Assembly (NCBI RefSeq): GCF_900101625.1
Contig: NZ_FMYZ01000001.1
Span: 962,304-1,026,303, forward strand
DNA: 64,000 nt
Direction: 5' to 3'
Source of the DNA: Cupriavidus sp. YR651
GTDB taxonomy: Bacteria > Pseudomonadota > Gammaproteobacteria > Burkholderiales > Burkholderiaceae
Positions 43,446 through 53,458 of the stretch are shown one piece after another (within the stretch, counting starts at the first letter, position 1; the number at the start of each line of letters is the position of its first letter). The position numbers and the translations under genes are program-made. A model generated the notes under the pieces. It had not been told where the DNA came from, made no database searches, and was given only the letters and a program-made list of their open reading frames with translations.

Positions 43446-44078
43446 ATGTTCACTGGCATTGTGGCGGCCGTTGGCCGTATCGAATCCGTCTCCCCGCTGG
43501 GCGACGCCAACGCAGGCATGCGCCTGCGCGTCGCGGCCGGCGACCTGGACCTGACCGATGTGATCATCGGCGACAGCATCGCCATTCAGGGCGCCTGCAT
43601 GACCGTCGTGGCGATGGGTGCCGGCCATTTTGACGTGGATGTCTCACGCGAGTCGCTGGACAAGACTGCTGGCCTCGACAAGGCCGGACGCGTCAACCTC
43701 GAAAAGGCGCTGCGGCTGGCGGATCGACTTGGCGGTCATCTGGTGTCGGGGCACGTCGATGGGCTGGGCGAGGTGGTGCGATTCGCGCCGGTAGGCGAAT
43801 CACATGAACTGCGCATCCGTGCGCCGCGTGAACTGGGCCGCTTTCTGGCCTACAAGGGTTCCGTGGTGGTGAATGGCGTGTCGCTGACAGTCAACAGCGT
43901 CAGCGACGAAGCTGACGGCTGCGTATTCTCGATCAACCTGATCCCCCACACCGTGGAAGTCACCACGCTCAACGAACTGAAGGCTGGCGCGCGCGTGAAC
44001 CTGGAGATCGACCTGATCGCGCGGTACGTAGAGCGGATGCTGTCGGCATCCGCCGACGCGGCCCAGCCGTCGATTTAA
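43446..44078 (+). CDS. ribC: Riboflavin synthase alpha chain
   Basis: The 210-residue protein has the two lumazine-binding repeats: MFTGIVAAVGRIESVSPLG at the start and HLVSGHVDGLGEVVRFAPVG opening the second. NGVSLTVNSV is near the C-terminal repeat. It dismutates two 6,7-dimethyl-8-ribityllumazines to riboflavin. (The symbol ribE is also used.) The remaining riboflavin genes ribBA and ribH are about 6 kb away. Confidence 0.95.
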   Translation: MFTGIVAAVGRIESVSPLGDANAGMRLRVAAGDLDLTDVIIGDSIAIQGACMTVVAMGAGHFDVDVSRESLDKTAGLDKAGRVNLEKALRLADRLGGHLVSGHVDGLGEVVRFAPVGESHELRIRAPRELGRFLAYKGSVVVNGVSLTVNSVSDEADGCVFSINLIPHTVEVTTLNELKAGARVNLEIDLIARYVERMLSASADAAQPSI

Positions 44079-44157
44079 GCGAACTTCAGCCCCTCACCGT
44101 CCACCGATAGCTGGCGGGAGCTACCGCCAGCCCGCACATCGAGACGGGTTCTTGACG

Positions 44158-44186
44158 ATATGCCTGCGCCTCCCGCGCAGGCATAT
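44158..44186. terminator. Perfect 12-bp hairpin after riboflavin synthase
   Basis: ATATGCCTGCGC (44158-44169) pairs with GCGCAGGCATAT (44175-44186) around a 5-base loop. There is no T-run on either side, so it may act with Rho or as a bidirectional block. A second stem, CTGGCGG/CCGCCAG, lies at 44111-44130. Confidence 0.55.
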
Positions 44187-44297
44187 GTCATTCGGCGGTT
44201 CCATCAGGTCAGGCCATCTGGTCCACGCCTTCCCGACGTCCCCCACTTCGCATCACACCTGGTGGCAAGTTCGCGCGTGAGCAACGCCAAGGGCAGC

Positions 44298-44554
44298 TCA
44301 CCCGGTATTGCAGCTTCCATCTTCCTGCTCCTGTCCGCGGAGATTCCGGACGGCCCCCGCCACAAGCGCCATCTCCTCACGCAATAGCGGCAGCGCGTCG
44401 ATCTCCGGCAATCGCACTTCGTGCGAGTCAATCCCAAGTTCGATTTCATCTTCGCCCAACAAGGGCAAGAGCTCCATCTGCTCCTGCGGCATTTCGAGGC
44501 GAAATTAATGGCCTCGGCAACCGCCAGGAAATCGCGGATGTGGCGCAAAGGCAT
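44298..44554 (-). pseudogene. cynR: Decayed LysR-type regulator, probable cynR remnant
   Basis: Two pieces of one LysR-type gene survive on the minus strand. MPLRHIRDFLAVAEAINFAS (from 44554) is the start of the helix-turn-helix. In another frame, beginning near 44492, MELLPLLGEDEIELGI and EIDALPLLREEMALVAG look like the effector-domain middle. The join removes the rest of the DNA-binding domain and much of the effector domain. It is divergent from cynT, exactly where CynR sits in cyn operons. No intact regulator gene is nearby. Confidence 0.65.
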
Positions 44555-44670
44555 GACTCCGAACTATTTGCGGTAGCTATGAAAAGGATAACGAACCGGT
44601 CTTGGACCCGCCGGGCAAGTCCGTCCATGCTTCTTCCATCGACTCGCGACACAAGACAAAGGAGCACTGG

Positions 44671-45330
44671 ATGAAAGACATTATCGACGGCGTACTCAAG
44701 TTCCAGCGCGACGCCTACCCGCAACGTTCCGAACTATTCCAGCGGCTGGCCACTCGCCAGAATCCAAGCACGCTGTTCATTGCCTGCTCCGATAGCCGTG
44801 TCGTGCCGGAGTTGCTCACGCAGCGCGAGCCGGGTGACCTGTTCGTGATTCGCAATGCGGGCAACATTGTTCCGGCCCACGGCACCCAGGCAGGCGGTGT
44901 ATCGGCCACTGTCGAATACGCCGTAGCCGGCCTCGGCGTCACGGACATCGTGGTCTGCGGGCACTCCGACTGTGGCGCCATGACCGCGGTGGCCACCTGC
45001 AAGTGCCTGGACCACATGCCGGCAGTCGCAGGCTGGCTCAGGCACGCCGACGCCGCGCGCGCCGTCAATGAAGGCCACGAACACAGCTCCGTCAGGGACC
45101 GCGTGGACGGCATGGTCCGCGAGAACGTCATCGCGCAGCTCGCCAACATCAAGACCCACCCTTCCGTTGCCCGCGCCATCGAGCAAGGCAAGCTGACCTT
45201 GCACGGCTGGGTATATGACATCGGCACCGGCCGGATCGATGCGCTCGACAGTGCCGGCAAGCGTTTTCAGCCGCTGGCGGATCACTCCCAGGTAGCCCCT
45301 GCTTCCCACCCACTCGCGCAGGCCGCCTGA
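44671..45330 (+). CDS. cynT: Beta-class carbonic anhydrase CynT
   Basis: The 219-residue protein has the zinc-site motifs IACSDSRV and [11 protein letters not shown] (Cys, Asp/Arg pair, His, Cys) and [15 protein letters not shown] 44671 follows AAAGGAG. In cyanate degradation it supplies bicarbonate to cyanase and recaptures CO2. Directly upstream of cynS. Confidence 0.93.
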   Translation: MKDIIDGVLKFQRDAYPQRSELFQRLATRQNPSTLFIACSDSRVVPELLTQREPGDLFVIRNAGNIVPAHGTQAGGVSATVEYAVAGLGVTDIVVCGHSDCGAMTAVATCKCLDHMPAVAGWLRHADAARAVNEGHEHSSVRDRVDGMVRENVIAQLANIKTHPSVARAIEQGKLTLHGWVYDIGTGRIDALDSAGKRFQPLADHSQVAPASHPLAQAA

Positions 45331-45402
45331 CCGCGCCACCCCTGCCTCACCCTGCAGTTCGCTTCAACCTCGTCCATCCACGACTTACACAGGAATTTCA
45401 TC

Positions 45403-45873
45403 ATGACGCAATCCCAATACAGCCCGGTTCCGCGCCTGGCACTGTCCGACATCATTCTCGACGCCAAAGTCCGTAAAGACCTGTCGTTTGCACAAATCAA
45501 TGAGGGAACGGGCCTGAGCCTGGCCTTCGTCACCGCGGCGCTCCTGGGCCAACATCCTCTCCCCGCGGATGCGGCGCACGTCGTTGCTGACAAGCTCGGA
45601 CTGGACGAAGAGGCGACCCGACTGCTGCAGACCATTCCAGTGCGCGGCAGCATCCCGGGAGGCGTTCCCACCGACCCCACCATCTATCGCTTCTATGAAA
45701 TGGTGCAGATCTACGGGTCCACGTTGAAGGCGCTGGTACACGAAATGTTTGGCGACGGCATCATCAGCGCCATCAACTTCAAGCTCGACATCAAGAAAGT
45801 GCCTGACCCCGAGGGCGGTGAGCGTGCCGTCATCACCCTGGACGGCAAGTACCTCCCCACCAAGCCGTTCTGA
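45403..45873 (+). CDS. cynS: Cyanate hydratase (cyanase)
   Basis: The 156-residue protein has the cyanase pattern: an N-terminal helical domain with [23 protein letters not shown] and the catalytic C-terminal [16 protein letters not shown] and [11 protein letters not shown], holding the conserved Arg, Glu and Ser. It converts cyanate and bicarbonate to ammonia and CO2. Normal length. Expressed with cynT. Confidence 0.96.
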   Translation: MTQSQYSPVPRLALSDIILDAKVRKDLSFAQINEGTGLSLAFVTAALLGQHPLPADAAHVVADKLGLDEEATRLLQTIPVRGSIPGGVPTDPTIYRFYEMVQIYGSTLKALVHEMFGDGIISAINFKLDIKKVPDPEGGERAVITLDGKYLPTKPF

Positions 45874-45922
45874 GCTCATGGTTCTCCGCGCCGCCGGCAG
45901 GCCAGCGGTGGCGCGCGGCCAG

Positions 45923-47200
45923 CTACCAGTTGCCGTAGTACCGCACCACACCACGCCAGAATGCATCCGCTTCCCGAGCCAGCGTGGTCTGTCCCGCCTT
46001 CGCGGTGGCATTCGCTGCCGTCTGCACCATCACGAGCTTGAGTTCCGGGTCGACCAGGATCATCTGCCCGTACACGCCAAGCAGGGCAAAGCGCCGCGTC
46101 TCCCCCGGGTAGACCCAGAACTGGTAGCCATATCCAAAGTACGGCGTCGCCTTGCGAGGCTGGAAGGCTTCCGGAAAACGATGCCAGTCCGTGGCTTCCA
46201 GCAGATAGTCGCGCGGGATGACGGCCTTGCGCTGCGGGTCGTCGGGTCGCACCCCGTCATTGGCCAGGACGATCCCAAGGCGGCCATAGTCGCGCAGCGT
46301 TGCATTGAAATTCCCCGCGGCAATCTCCAGCCCGGTCGGGTCCACGCGCCACAGTGCTGTCGTCTCGGCGCCCACGGCCTGCCACAGCCGGGTGGTCAGG
46401 TACTCGCTGAGCGACATTCCCGTGGCACCACGCAGTACGGCTGCCAGCACATCGGTCTGGGCTCCGGAATAGGAGAAGCGGGTGCCTTGCGGCACTTCCC
46501 GCTCGGTGATGAGTCTCGCTGCCGCCTCCACGCCATGGCGAGCGACAGCCGCGCTGAATCGTGCGGCGTCGTCGTGGCCATCGTAGTTCTCGGTAAAGCG
46601 TGCGCCGGAAGCCATCCGAAGGAGATTGCGGATCGAGGTGCCGCCGTACAGCGTCCCCGAGAGCTGCAGGTCATAGCGCTCCGCGTTGTCATCCAGCGAT
46701 GCGATCTTGCCCTCCTGCAACGCATAGCCGATGGCCAGTGACGTGATCGACTTGGCCATCGATTGGGACAGGAAGCGCTGCGACGGCTTGCGGTCGTACT
46801 GGTATCGCTCGACCTGTATCACACCGTCCTTGATGATCAGCAGCCCCATGATGCGTTGTCGGGACAAATAGTCGTCCACCGTCAGCCGTCTGAGCTGGTC
46901 CACGTCCCAGCGAATATCTGGTTCGCTAGCGCTGTGCGGCAACGGCATGGGCGCCGCGCTCGCGGCAAGCTCATGCATCCTGATGCCGGGGATCTCGGCC
47001 TGCGCCGAGAACGATCCCACGCGCACCGACTCGTCGAAGAAGTAAGTCTGGAGGCTGCCCACGGGATATCCCCGCGCCTTGCCAAGCTTGTCCTCGTCCG
47101 GGGCCGCGCGGGCCGGCGCGGCAAACAATGCGGCGACAGAAACAGCAACCGAAGCCGTTACCAGAAGAAGCATCCGTGCAAATGCGCGCGAGTCATTCAT
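45923..47200 (-). CDS. Exported serine hydrolase of the beta-lactamase/class C family
   Basis: The 425-residue protein has a signal peptide (about 1-32, APARA). The active-site SxxK is in SQSMAKSITSLAIGYA and a YSG motif (Tyr-Ser-Gly) is about 100 residues later. The family includes esterases, transpeptidase-like enzymes and 6-aminohexanoate-dimer hydrolases; the specific substrate is not evident. It is convergent with cynS, 49 bases apart. Confidence 0.82.
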   Translation of the reverse strand: MNDSRAFARMLLLVTASVAVSVAALFAAPARAAPDEDKLGKARGYPVGSLQTYFFDESVRVGSFSAQAEIPGIRMHELAASAAPMPLPHSASEPDIRWDVDQLRRLTVDDYLSRQRIMGLLIIKDGVIQVERYQYDRKPSQRFLSQSMAKSITSLAIGYALQEGKIASLDDNAERYDLQLSGTLYGGTSIRNLLRMASGARFTENYDGHDDAARFSAAVARHGVEAAARLITEREVPQGTRFSYSGAQTDVLAAVLRGATGMSLSEYLTTRLWQAVGAETTALWRVDPTGLEIAAGNFNATLRDYGRLGIVLANDGVRPDDPQRKAVIPRDYLLEATDWHRFPEAFQPRKATPYFGYGYQFWVYPGETRRFALLGVYGQMILVDPELKLVMVQTAANATAKAGQTTLAREADAFWRGVVRYYGNW

Positions 47201-47248
47201 GGCAGGGGATCGTGTCGATTCAGGGAGAAGAGTTCAGGGAAAGGAAGT

Positions 47249-48289
47249 TCAGGCCCGGGATGCGGGTGTCGACTCGAACCTCGGCGCCGCCGCCGCGTCG
47301 AGCGACCCGTCGGTCTGCGCAGTAAAGATGCCGCGCGCCACGTTGTGCGGATGCGCTACCGCCTCGGCAATGCTGAGCACCGGCGCATAGCAGACATCCG
47401 CGCCGGCCAGCAATGCATCCCAATGCGCGCGCGGCTGGCTCCCGAACAGCGCCGTAAAGCGCTGCTTCAAGGCTGGCCACGTCGCATGATCGTATTGCGC
47501 GGTCGGATCGACATCGTCCATGCCCAGCTTCTCCAGCAGCAACGCATAGAACTGCGGCTCGAGCGCGCCGATCGTGATGAAACCGCCGTCGGCGCACGCA
47601 TACACGTCATAGAACGGCGACTGGTGGAACGGGCTCGGCGTGGGGCCGTCGAGCTGGCCGTTGTTGCGCACCCATAGCGCGATGCTGCCGAGCATCGCCA
47701 CCATATCCACGATCGCGCCGTCCACCACGCGGCCCCGGCCGCTCGTCCGCGCGTCGAGCAAGGCGCAAGCGATGCCGAAGGCCAGGCCCAGCGCGCCGCC
47801 TGCATCGCCCACCACCGTCGGCGGAATGATGGGCGGCTCGCCCGGCCGCGCGGACAGCGACAACATGCCCGTCAGCGCCACGTAGTTCAGGTCGTGTCCG
47901 GCTGTCTGGGCCAGCGGCCCGGTCTGGCCCCAGCCCGTCATGCGGCCGTACACCAGCTTCGGGTTCAGCGCGGCACAGTCGGCCGGGCCGAGGCCAAGCC
48001 GCTCCATCACACCGGGGCGATTGCCTTCGATCAGCGCATCTGCACTGGCGACAAGCGCCTTCGCCTCGGCAAGTCCACCTTCCTGCTTCAGGTCCAGCGG
48101 CACGATCGTCTTGCCGCGGCGCAGCGGGCTGTCCTTGTTCCCGCCCAGCGTTTCGGCCACGGCAGTTTTTTGCCGGCGGGAGATCACGATGACCTCGGCG
48201 CCCATGTCGGCCAGCATCCGGCCGGCCAGCGGCCCGGGGCCGAGCCCTTCGAATTCGACGATGCGGATTCCCTGCAGTGGCGGCGTCAT
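47249..48289 (-). CDS. Class III CoA-transferase (CaiB/BaiF family)
   Basis: The 346-residue protein starts GIRIVEFEGLGPGPLAGRML, the family's opening. It continues with MGAEVIVISRR, LKQEGGLAEAKALVASADALI, NRPGVMERLGLGP and the PTVVGDAGGALGLAFGIACALL stretch near the active Asp. The family includes alpha-methylacyl-CoA racemases, closest in style here. ATG 48289 lies 14 bases after the thiolase stop, so the pair is co-expressed. Confidence 0.85.
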   Translation of the reverse strand: MTPPLQGIRIVEFEGLGPGPLAGRMLADMGAEVIVISRRQKTAVAETLGGNKDSPLRRGKTIVPLDLKQEGGLAEAKALVASADALIEGNRPGVMERLGLGPADCAALNPKLVYGRMTGWGQTGPLAQTAGHDLNYVALTGMLSLSARPGEPPIIPPTVVGDAGGALGLAFGIACALLDARTSGRGRVVDGAIVDMVAMLGSIALWVRNNGQLDGPTPSPFHQSPFYDVYACADGGFITIGALEPQFYALLLEKLGMDDVDPTAQYDHATWPALKQRFTALFGSQPRAHWDALLAGADVCYAPVLSIAEAVAHPHNVARGIFTAQTDGSLDAAAAPRFESTPASRA

Positions 48290-48303
48290 GGCAACTGGCT
48301 CCT

Positions 48304-49488
48304 TCACAGGCGTTCGTACAGCGTGACGACGCAGGCGCCGCCGAGACCCAGGTTGTGCTGCAGCGCCAGCCGTGCGCCTTCCACCTGGCGCTTGTCCGCC
48401 GTCCCGCGCAACTGATGAGTCAACTCGAAGCACTGGGCCAGTCCCGTGGCGCCCAACGGATGCCCCTTGCTAAGCAGACCGCCCGAGGGATTTGTCACGA
48501 ACTTGCCTCCGTAGGTGTTGTCGCCATCGCAGATAAACTGCTCCGCGCCGCCCACCGGGCACAGGCCCAGCGCCTCATAGGTGATCAACTCGTTCTGGGC
48601 GAAGCAATCGTGCAACTCGATCACGTCCAGGTCTTCCGGCCCGATGCCGGCCGCTTCATACACTTGCCGCGCGGCGTCACGCGCCATGCCGAATCCCACC
48701 ACCTCGCGCATGTCGCGCGCCTCGAACGTCGCGGGGCGATCCGTGGTCATCGCCTGCGCGCGGATGCGGACCGGCGCCCGCAAGCCATGGCGATCGGCAA
48801 ACGCGGGCGAACAGATCACGGCCGCCGCGGCGCCGCACGTCGGCGGGCACGCCATCAGCCGCGTCATCACGCCCGGCCATAGCACCGGCGCGTTCATCAC
48901 CTCGTCCTCCGTCACCGGTGTGCGGAACAGCGCCAGCGGGTTGTTCGCCGCGTGCCGGCTGGCCTTGGCGCGGATCCTGGCGAAGGTAGACAACTGCGTG
49001 CCGAATTCGCGCATGTGCGCCAGTCCCGCGCCACCGAAGTAGCGCAGGGCCAGCGGCACATCCACGTCGCCCACCAGGTCGGACGCGGCGTTCTCGAAGC
49101 GCTCGAACGGGCTCGGCCGATCCCTGAACACCTCGCCCAGCGCGCCCGGGCTCATGTGCTCGAACCCGAGCGCCAGCACACAGTCTGCCGCGCCGCTGGC
49201 AACCGCCTGGCGAGCCAGGAACAACGCCGTGGAACCGGTCGAGCAATTGTTGTTGACGTTGACGATTGGAATGCCAGTCATGCCGACGTCGTACAGGGCG
49301 CGCTGGCCAGCGGTGGAATCGCCGTAGACATAGCCAACGTAGGCCTGTTGCACGTCGTCATAGCCGATGCCGGCATCCGCCAGCGCGGCGCGTGTCGCCA
49401 CTGCCGCCATCTCCGGATAAGGCGCATGCGCCCCCGGCTTGCTGAAAGGGATCATGCCGACGCCGGCCACAAGCACATCACGATGCAT
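48304..49488 (-). CDS. SCP-x-type thiolase (acetyl-CoA acetyltransferase family)
   Basis: The 394-residue protein has the lipid-transfer (SCP-x) thiolase layout: VAGVGMIPFSKPGAHAPYPE, the nucleophile Cys in VNNNCSTGSTALFLARQ, HDCFAQNELITYEALG, and GLLSKGHPLGATGLAQ near the C-terminus. The end is GLGGACVVTLY. ATG 49488 was chosen over the spurious extension to 49713. With the downstream CoA-transferase it suggests breakdown of a branched or sterol-like acyl-CoA. Confidence 0.88.
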   Translation of the reverse strand: MHRDVLVAGVGMIPFSKPGAHAPYPEMAAVATRAALADAGIGYDDVQQAYVGYVYGDSTAGQRALYDVGMTGIPIVNVNNNCSTGSTALFLARQAVASGAADCVLALGFEHMSPGALGEVFRDRPSPFERFENAASDLVGDVDVPLALRYFGGAGLAHMREFGTQLSTFARIRAKASRHAANNPLALFRTPVTEDEVMNAPVLWPGVMTRLMACPPTCGAAAAVICSPAFADRHGLRAPVRIRAQAMTTDRPATFEARDMREVVGFGMARDAARQVYEAAGIGPEDLDVIELHDCFAQNELITYEALGLCPVGGAEQFICDGDNTYGGKFVTNPSGGLLSKGHPLGATGLAQCFELTHQLRGTADKRQVEGARLALQHNLGLGGACVVTLYERL

Positions 49489-49879
49489 CGCGGACTCCTG
49501 AGGATCTGGATGGGAGGGGCGTGAACGGGAGCCGCCTGCCCGGTGCTGGCACGGACGGCACGGATGCGCGCGTGGGCACGACTGGCACCGGCATAGGGGG
49601 GATCTCCTGGATTGTTGTTGTCGCGTCTGCGAGAGACACGTTTTCGCTATGGTAAGCGTACCAGTCACATGCCCGGCGATCCAAACCAACAAGTGCCCTA
49701 TAAAGCACCACACATCGATCGTGGTCCCCGCCCACTCCCCGAGGCTGGCGGGCCGGAACTCGGTCGCTTGGCGTACAATAGCGGCCTTGATTTCGCCGGC
49801 TTTGCTTCACCTGCCGCCGGCCCTGCCCGCCGATCGCGCCATCCGCCCTTTCCAAAATTCGTCAATCGTCGCCCCAGCC
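49489..49879. other. Divergent intergenic region between the thiolase gene and ribBA
   Basis: No supported gene lies here. A TACAAT -10-like hexamer at 49774-49779 could serve ribBA but its -35 partner is weak. I looked for, and did not find, the conserved FMN riboswitch pieces upstream of ribBA. Confidence 0.4.
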
Positions 49880-50995
49880 ATGACTATCGCCCGTACTGAA
49901 GACATCATTGCCGACATTCGTGCCGGCCGCATGGTCATCCTCGTCGACGAGGAAGACCGCGAGAACGAGGGCGACCTGGTGCTGGCGGCCGACTTCGTGA
50001 CGCCGGAAGCCATCAATTTCATGGCCAAGTACGGCCGTGGCCTGATCTGCCTGACGCTGACCGCCGAGCGTTGCCGCCAGCTCGAGCTGTACCCGATGGT
50101 GTCCCGCAACGGCACCGTGCATGGCACCAACTTCACGGTGTCGATCGAGGCGGCCGAAGGCGTGACCACCGGCATCTCCGCAGCCGACCGCGCGCGTACC
50201 GTGCAGGCTGCCGTGGCCCGTGACGCCAAGGCCACCGACCTGGTCCAACCGGGCCATATCTTCCCGCTGACGGCACAGCCCGGCGGCGTGCTGATCCGCG
50301 CGGGCCATACCGAGGCCGGCTGCGACCTCGGCACCCTGGCTGGCCTGACGCCTGCCTCCGTGATCTGCGAAATCATGAAGGACGACGGCACGATGGCACG
50401 CCTGCCGGACCTGATCGAGTTCGCGCGCGAGCACAACCTCAAGATCGGCACCATCGCGGACCTGATTCACTATCGCAGCCGCACCGAAAGCATCATCGAA
50501 CGCGTGGGCGAGCGCGACATGCAGACGCCGTGGGGCACGTTCCACAGCGTGGTGTATCGCGACAAGCCCACGGGCCGCGCCCACCTGGCGCTGGTCAAGG
50601 GCCAGCCGCGCCCGGATCGCGAGACGCTGGTCCGCGTGCACGAGCCCCTGTCGGTGCTGGACTTGCTGGAATCGTCGCGCACCACGCACTCGTGGAGCGT
50701 GCCGGCCGCGCTGGAAGTGCTGCACGGCGCCGAGCAAGGCGTGATGGTGCTGCTGAACTGCGGCGATTCGGCCGATCAGCTGTTCTCGCAATTCGCCGCG
50801 CTGGACGCGCCGCAAAGCCGTCCGCGCCGCAAGCCGGACCTGCGCACGTACGGCATGGGCGCCCAGATCCTGCGCGACATCGGCGTGGGCAAGATGCGCG
50901 TGCTGGGGTCTCCGCAGAAGATGCCCAGCATGACCGGCTACGACCTCGAGGTCACCGGCTGCCAGCCGATGGATGGCGAATCGAACTGCGACTGA
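49880..50995 (+). CDS. ribBA: 3,4-Dihydroxy-2-butanone-4-phosphate synthase with degenerate RibA-like domain
   Basis: The 371-residue protein has a complete RibB half: [19 protein letters not shown] (about 22-40), [20 protein letters not shown] and the catalytic [14 protein letters not shown]. The C-terminal half (about 215-371) should be GTP cyclohydrolase II, but its zinc-binding cysteines are absent: where HSECLTGD...LRCDCG is expected, the sequence is [20 protein letters not shown]. Such RibB fusions with inactive RibA-like domains are known in several proteobacteria. A separate functional ribA must exist elsewhere. ribH follows 70 bases after its stop. Confidence 0.93.
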   Translation: MTIARTEDIIADIRAGRMVILVDEEDRENEGDLVLAADFVTPEAINFMAKYGRGLICLTLTAERCRQLELYPMVSRNGTVHGTNFTVSIEAAEGVTTGISAADRARTVQAAVARDAKATDLVQPGHIFPLTAQPGGVLIRAGHTEAGCDLGTLAGLTPASVICEIMKDDGTMARLPDLIEFAREHNLKIGTIADLIHYRSRTESIIERVGERDMQTPWGTFHSVVYRDKPTGRAHLALVKGQPRPDRETLVRVHEPLSVLDLLESSRTTHSWSVPAALEVLHGAEQGVMVLLNCGDSADQLFSQFAALDAPQSRPRRKPDLRTYGMGAQILRDIGVGKMRVLGSPQKMPSMTGYDLEVTGCQPMDGESNCD

Positions 50996-51065
50996 ATGCG
51001 CGACTGAACACAACAGGCAGCCCGGGTGCCCCGGACTGCCTCCCCGAACAACTGGAGAAATGACA

Positions 51066-51566
51066 ATGGATCACGGCTTCTACCCCAGCAACCTCGAAGG
51101 TGAAGGCCTGCGCATCGGCATCGTGCAGGGACGCTTCAACGAGCCCGTCTGCGACGAGCTGCGCGAGGCCTGCGTGGCCGAGCTGGAAAAACTTGGCGTG
51201 GAAGGCGAAGACACGCTCGTGGTGACGGTCCCGGGCGCGCTGGAAATCCCGCTGGCGCTGCAGAAAATGGCCGAGAGCGGCCAGTTCGACGCGCTGGTCG
51301 CGCTCGGCGCGGTGGTGCGTGGCGAAACCTATCACTTCGAGCTGGTCTCGAACGAGTCCGGCGCCGGCATCAGCCGTGTGAGCCTGGATTTCAACGTGCC
51401 GATCGCCAACGGCATCCTGACCGTGGACACGGACGCGCAGGCCCATGCCCGCACCCGCGAGAAGGGCCGCGACTGCGCCCGCGCGGCGGTGGAAATGGCC
51501 AACCTGGTCGTCGCGCTGGATTCGCTGCGCGGCCAGGAAGGTGACGATGAAGATGAGGAAGAATGA
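51066..51566 (+). CDS. ribH: 6,7-Dimethyl-8-ribityllumazine synthase
   Basis: The 166-residue protein has [35 protein letters not shown] and [20 protein letters not shown], the core lumazine synthase motifs with the catalytic His. ATG 51066 has better spacing from GGAG than ATG 51060. The acidic tail GDDEDEEE is notable. The stop overlaps the nusB start. It joins the RibB product with the RibD product. Confidence 0.96.
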   Translation: MDHGFYPSNLEGEGLRIGIVQGRFNEPVCDELREACVAELEKLGVEGEDTLVVTVPGALEIPLALQKMAESGQFDALVALGAVVRGETYHFELVSNESGAGISRVSLDFNVPIANGILTVDTDAQAHARTREKGRDCARAAVEMANLVVALDSLRGQEGDDEDEEE

Positions 51567-52081
51567 TGAGTGACGCCACCGACACGGGCGACACGGGTGA
51601 CGCTGGCGGCAAGCCGGCCGGCGCCAAGCCCCGTACCGAGCCGAAGGCCCCGCCCAAGAGCGCGCGCCGCCGGTCTCGCGAGTTGGCCTTGCAGGGCCTG
51701 TACCAGTGGCTGCTGAATCGCAACGACATCGGCGCGATCCAGGCCCACCTGCATGACGCACAAGGCTTCAACAAGGCCGACCGCGAGCACTTCGACGCGT
51801 TGCTGAATGGCGCCGTGCGCGAGGAAGCCCGCCTGACGGCTGCGTTCGAACCCTTCCTGGATCGCACCGTGAACGAACTGTCCCCGGTGGAGCGTGCCGC
51901 GCTGCTGGTGGGTAGCTTCGAGCTCGTGCACTGCCTGGACATTCCGTACAAGGTCGTGATCAACGAAGCCGTCGAGCTGACCAAGACCTTTGGCGGCGTG
52001 GAAGGCTACAAGTACGTCAACGGCGTGCTCGACAAGCTGGCCGCCCAGGTGCGCGCCCCGGAAGTCGCCGCCCGTCGCTGA
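51563..52081 (+). CDS. nusB: Transcription antitermination factor NusB
   Basis: The 172-residue protein has a disordered N-terminal region (about 1-33) and then the NusB fold: [36 protein letters not shown] and [17 protein letters not shown]. NusB binds boxA RNA with NusE to prevent premature termination of rRNA transcription. It overlaps ribH by four bases; the ribH-nusB pairing is widespread. A strong terminator follows. Confidence 0.96.
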   Translation: MMSDATDTGDTGDAGGKPAGAKPRTEPKAPPKSARRRSRELALQGLYQWLLNRNDIGAIQAHLHDAQGFNKADREHFDALLNGAVREEARLTAAFEPFLDRTVNELSPVERAALLVGSFELVHCLDIPYKVVINEAVELTKTFGGVEGYKYVNGVLDKLAAQVRAPEVAARR

Positions 52082-52141
52082 CGCGAACCGGCAGATGCAT
52101 CCGCCGACCGGCGTCGCCGCGTGACGCCGGTTGCCGGCATG

Positions 52142-52171
52142 ACACCCGCCCCGGCGGGTGTTTTTGTTTTT
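52142..52171 (+). terminator. Terminator after nusB
   Basis: ACACCCGCC (52142-52150) pairs with GGCGGGTGT (52153-52161), followed by a T-rich run TTTTGTTTTT. It ends the ribBA-ribH-nusB transcript. Confidence 0.93.
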
Positions 52172-52225
52172 GCGTGACCCAACCGGGCCACGCCCAACCC
52201 TCTTGATGGCCCAGATCTGACTGCC

Positions 52226-53407
52226 ATGGACCTCCAGCGCCTTGCTACCGCCTCCCGCCTTGCCAACATCGACGCCTTCCACGTGATGGAGCTGGCCAAG
52301 CAGGCTGCCGAACTCGAACGCGCCGGGCGCCACATCATCCATATGGGTATTGGCGAGCCGGACTTCACGGCCGCCGCGCCGGTCATCCACGCAGCGGAAG
52401 CCGCCATGCGGCGCGGCGTGACGCAGTACACGGGCGCGCTCGGCATCCACGCGCTGCGCGAGGCGATTGCCGGCTACTACAAGACGGCCTACGGGATCGA
52501 CATCCCCGCGCGCCGCGTGATCGTCACCGCCGGGGCGTCTGGCGCCCTGCTGCTGGCCTGCGCCGTGCTGGTGGAAATCGGCGCCGAAGTCCTCATGCCG
52601 GACCCGAGCTACCCATGCAATCGCCATTTCGTGGCGGCATTCGATGGGCGCGCCAGGATGATCCCGAGCGGGCCCGCCGAGCGCTTTCAGCTGACGGCCG
52701 CCCAGGTGTCCGCCAACTGGGGCCCGGATACGCGCGGCGTGCTGCTGGCTTCGCCGTCCAACCCGACCGGTACGTCGATCCTGCCGGACGAGCTCAAGGC
52801 GATCCTGGCCGAAGTCCGCCGGCGCAACGGATTTGCCATCCTCGACGAGATCTACCAGGGGCTGTCGTATGACGCGCCACCGGTGTCAGCACTTTCTCTC
52901 GACGACAACGTCGTGACCGTCAACAGCTTCTCCAAGTACTTCAACATGACCGGCTGGCGGCTGGGGTGGCTGGTGGTGCCGGACGCGCTGGTGCCGGCAT
53001 TCGAGAAGGTGGCGCAGAACCTGTTCATCTGTGCTTCCGCCGTGGCCCAGCATGCCGCGCTGGCCTGCTTCACGCCGGAAGCCCTGGCGATCTACGACGA
53101 GCGCAAAGCGGAATTCCGCCGCCGGCGCGACGCCATCGTGCCCGCGCTGGAGGCGCTTGGCCTGCGCGTGCCGGTCAAGCCGGATGGTGCCTTCTATGTT
53201 TATGCCGACTGTCGTCACGTGAATCACCCGTTCGCCGGCGATGCGGACCGGCTGACGCAGGCGATCCTTCACGATGCGGGCGTGGTGATGGTGCCGGGCA
53301 CGGACTTCGGCCCGCATACGGCGCGCGACTATATGCGGATCTCCTACGCGACGGCGATGGAAAACATCGAGGAGGCAATGCAGCGGCTCCACCATTTCCT
53401 CCGCTGA
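52226..53407 (+). CDS. Class I/II PLP-dependent aminotransferase
   Basis: The 393-residue protein has the aminotransferase core: IHMGIGEPDFTAAAPVI, GASGALLLACAVLVE, SPSNPTGTSILPDEL, and the PLP lysine in NSFSKYFNMTGWRLGWLV. Residues resemble AlaC/aspartate-type enzymes; amino donor not determinable from sequence alone. Adjacent nusB is separated by a terminator, so it is an independent unit. Confidence 0.9.
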   Translation: MDLQRLATASRLANIDAFHVMELAKQAAELERAGRHIIHMGIGEPDFTAAAPVIHAAEAAMRRGVTQYTGALGIHALREAIAGYYKTAYGIDIPARRVIVTAGASGALLLACAVLVEIGAEVLMPDPSYPCNRHFVAAFDGRARMIPSGPAERFQLTAAQVSANWGPDTRGVLLASPSNPTGTSILPDELKAILAEVRRRNGFAILDEIYQGLSYDAPPVSALSLDDNVVTVNSFSKYFNMTGWRLGWLVVPDALVPAFEKVAQNLFICASAVAQHAALACFTPEALAIYDERKAEFRRRRDAIVPALEALGLRVPVKPDGAFYVYADCRHVNHPFAGDADRLTQAILHDAGVVMVPGTDFGPHTARDYMRISYATAMENIEEAMQRLHHFLR

Positions 53408-53458
53408 TCGCCGATCGAAACACGCGTCTCACACAAACGCCCGAACGCACAAACGCAA

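Noticed and set aside
49489..49879. FMN riboswitch before ribBA
   Set aside because: The conserved segments of the RFN element could not be found in the region.
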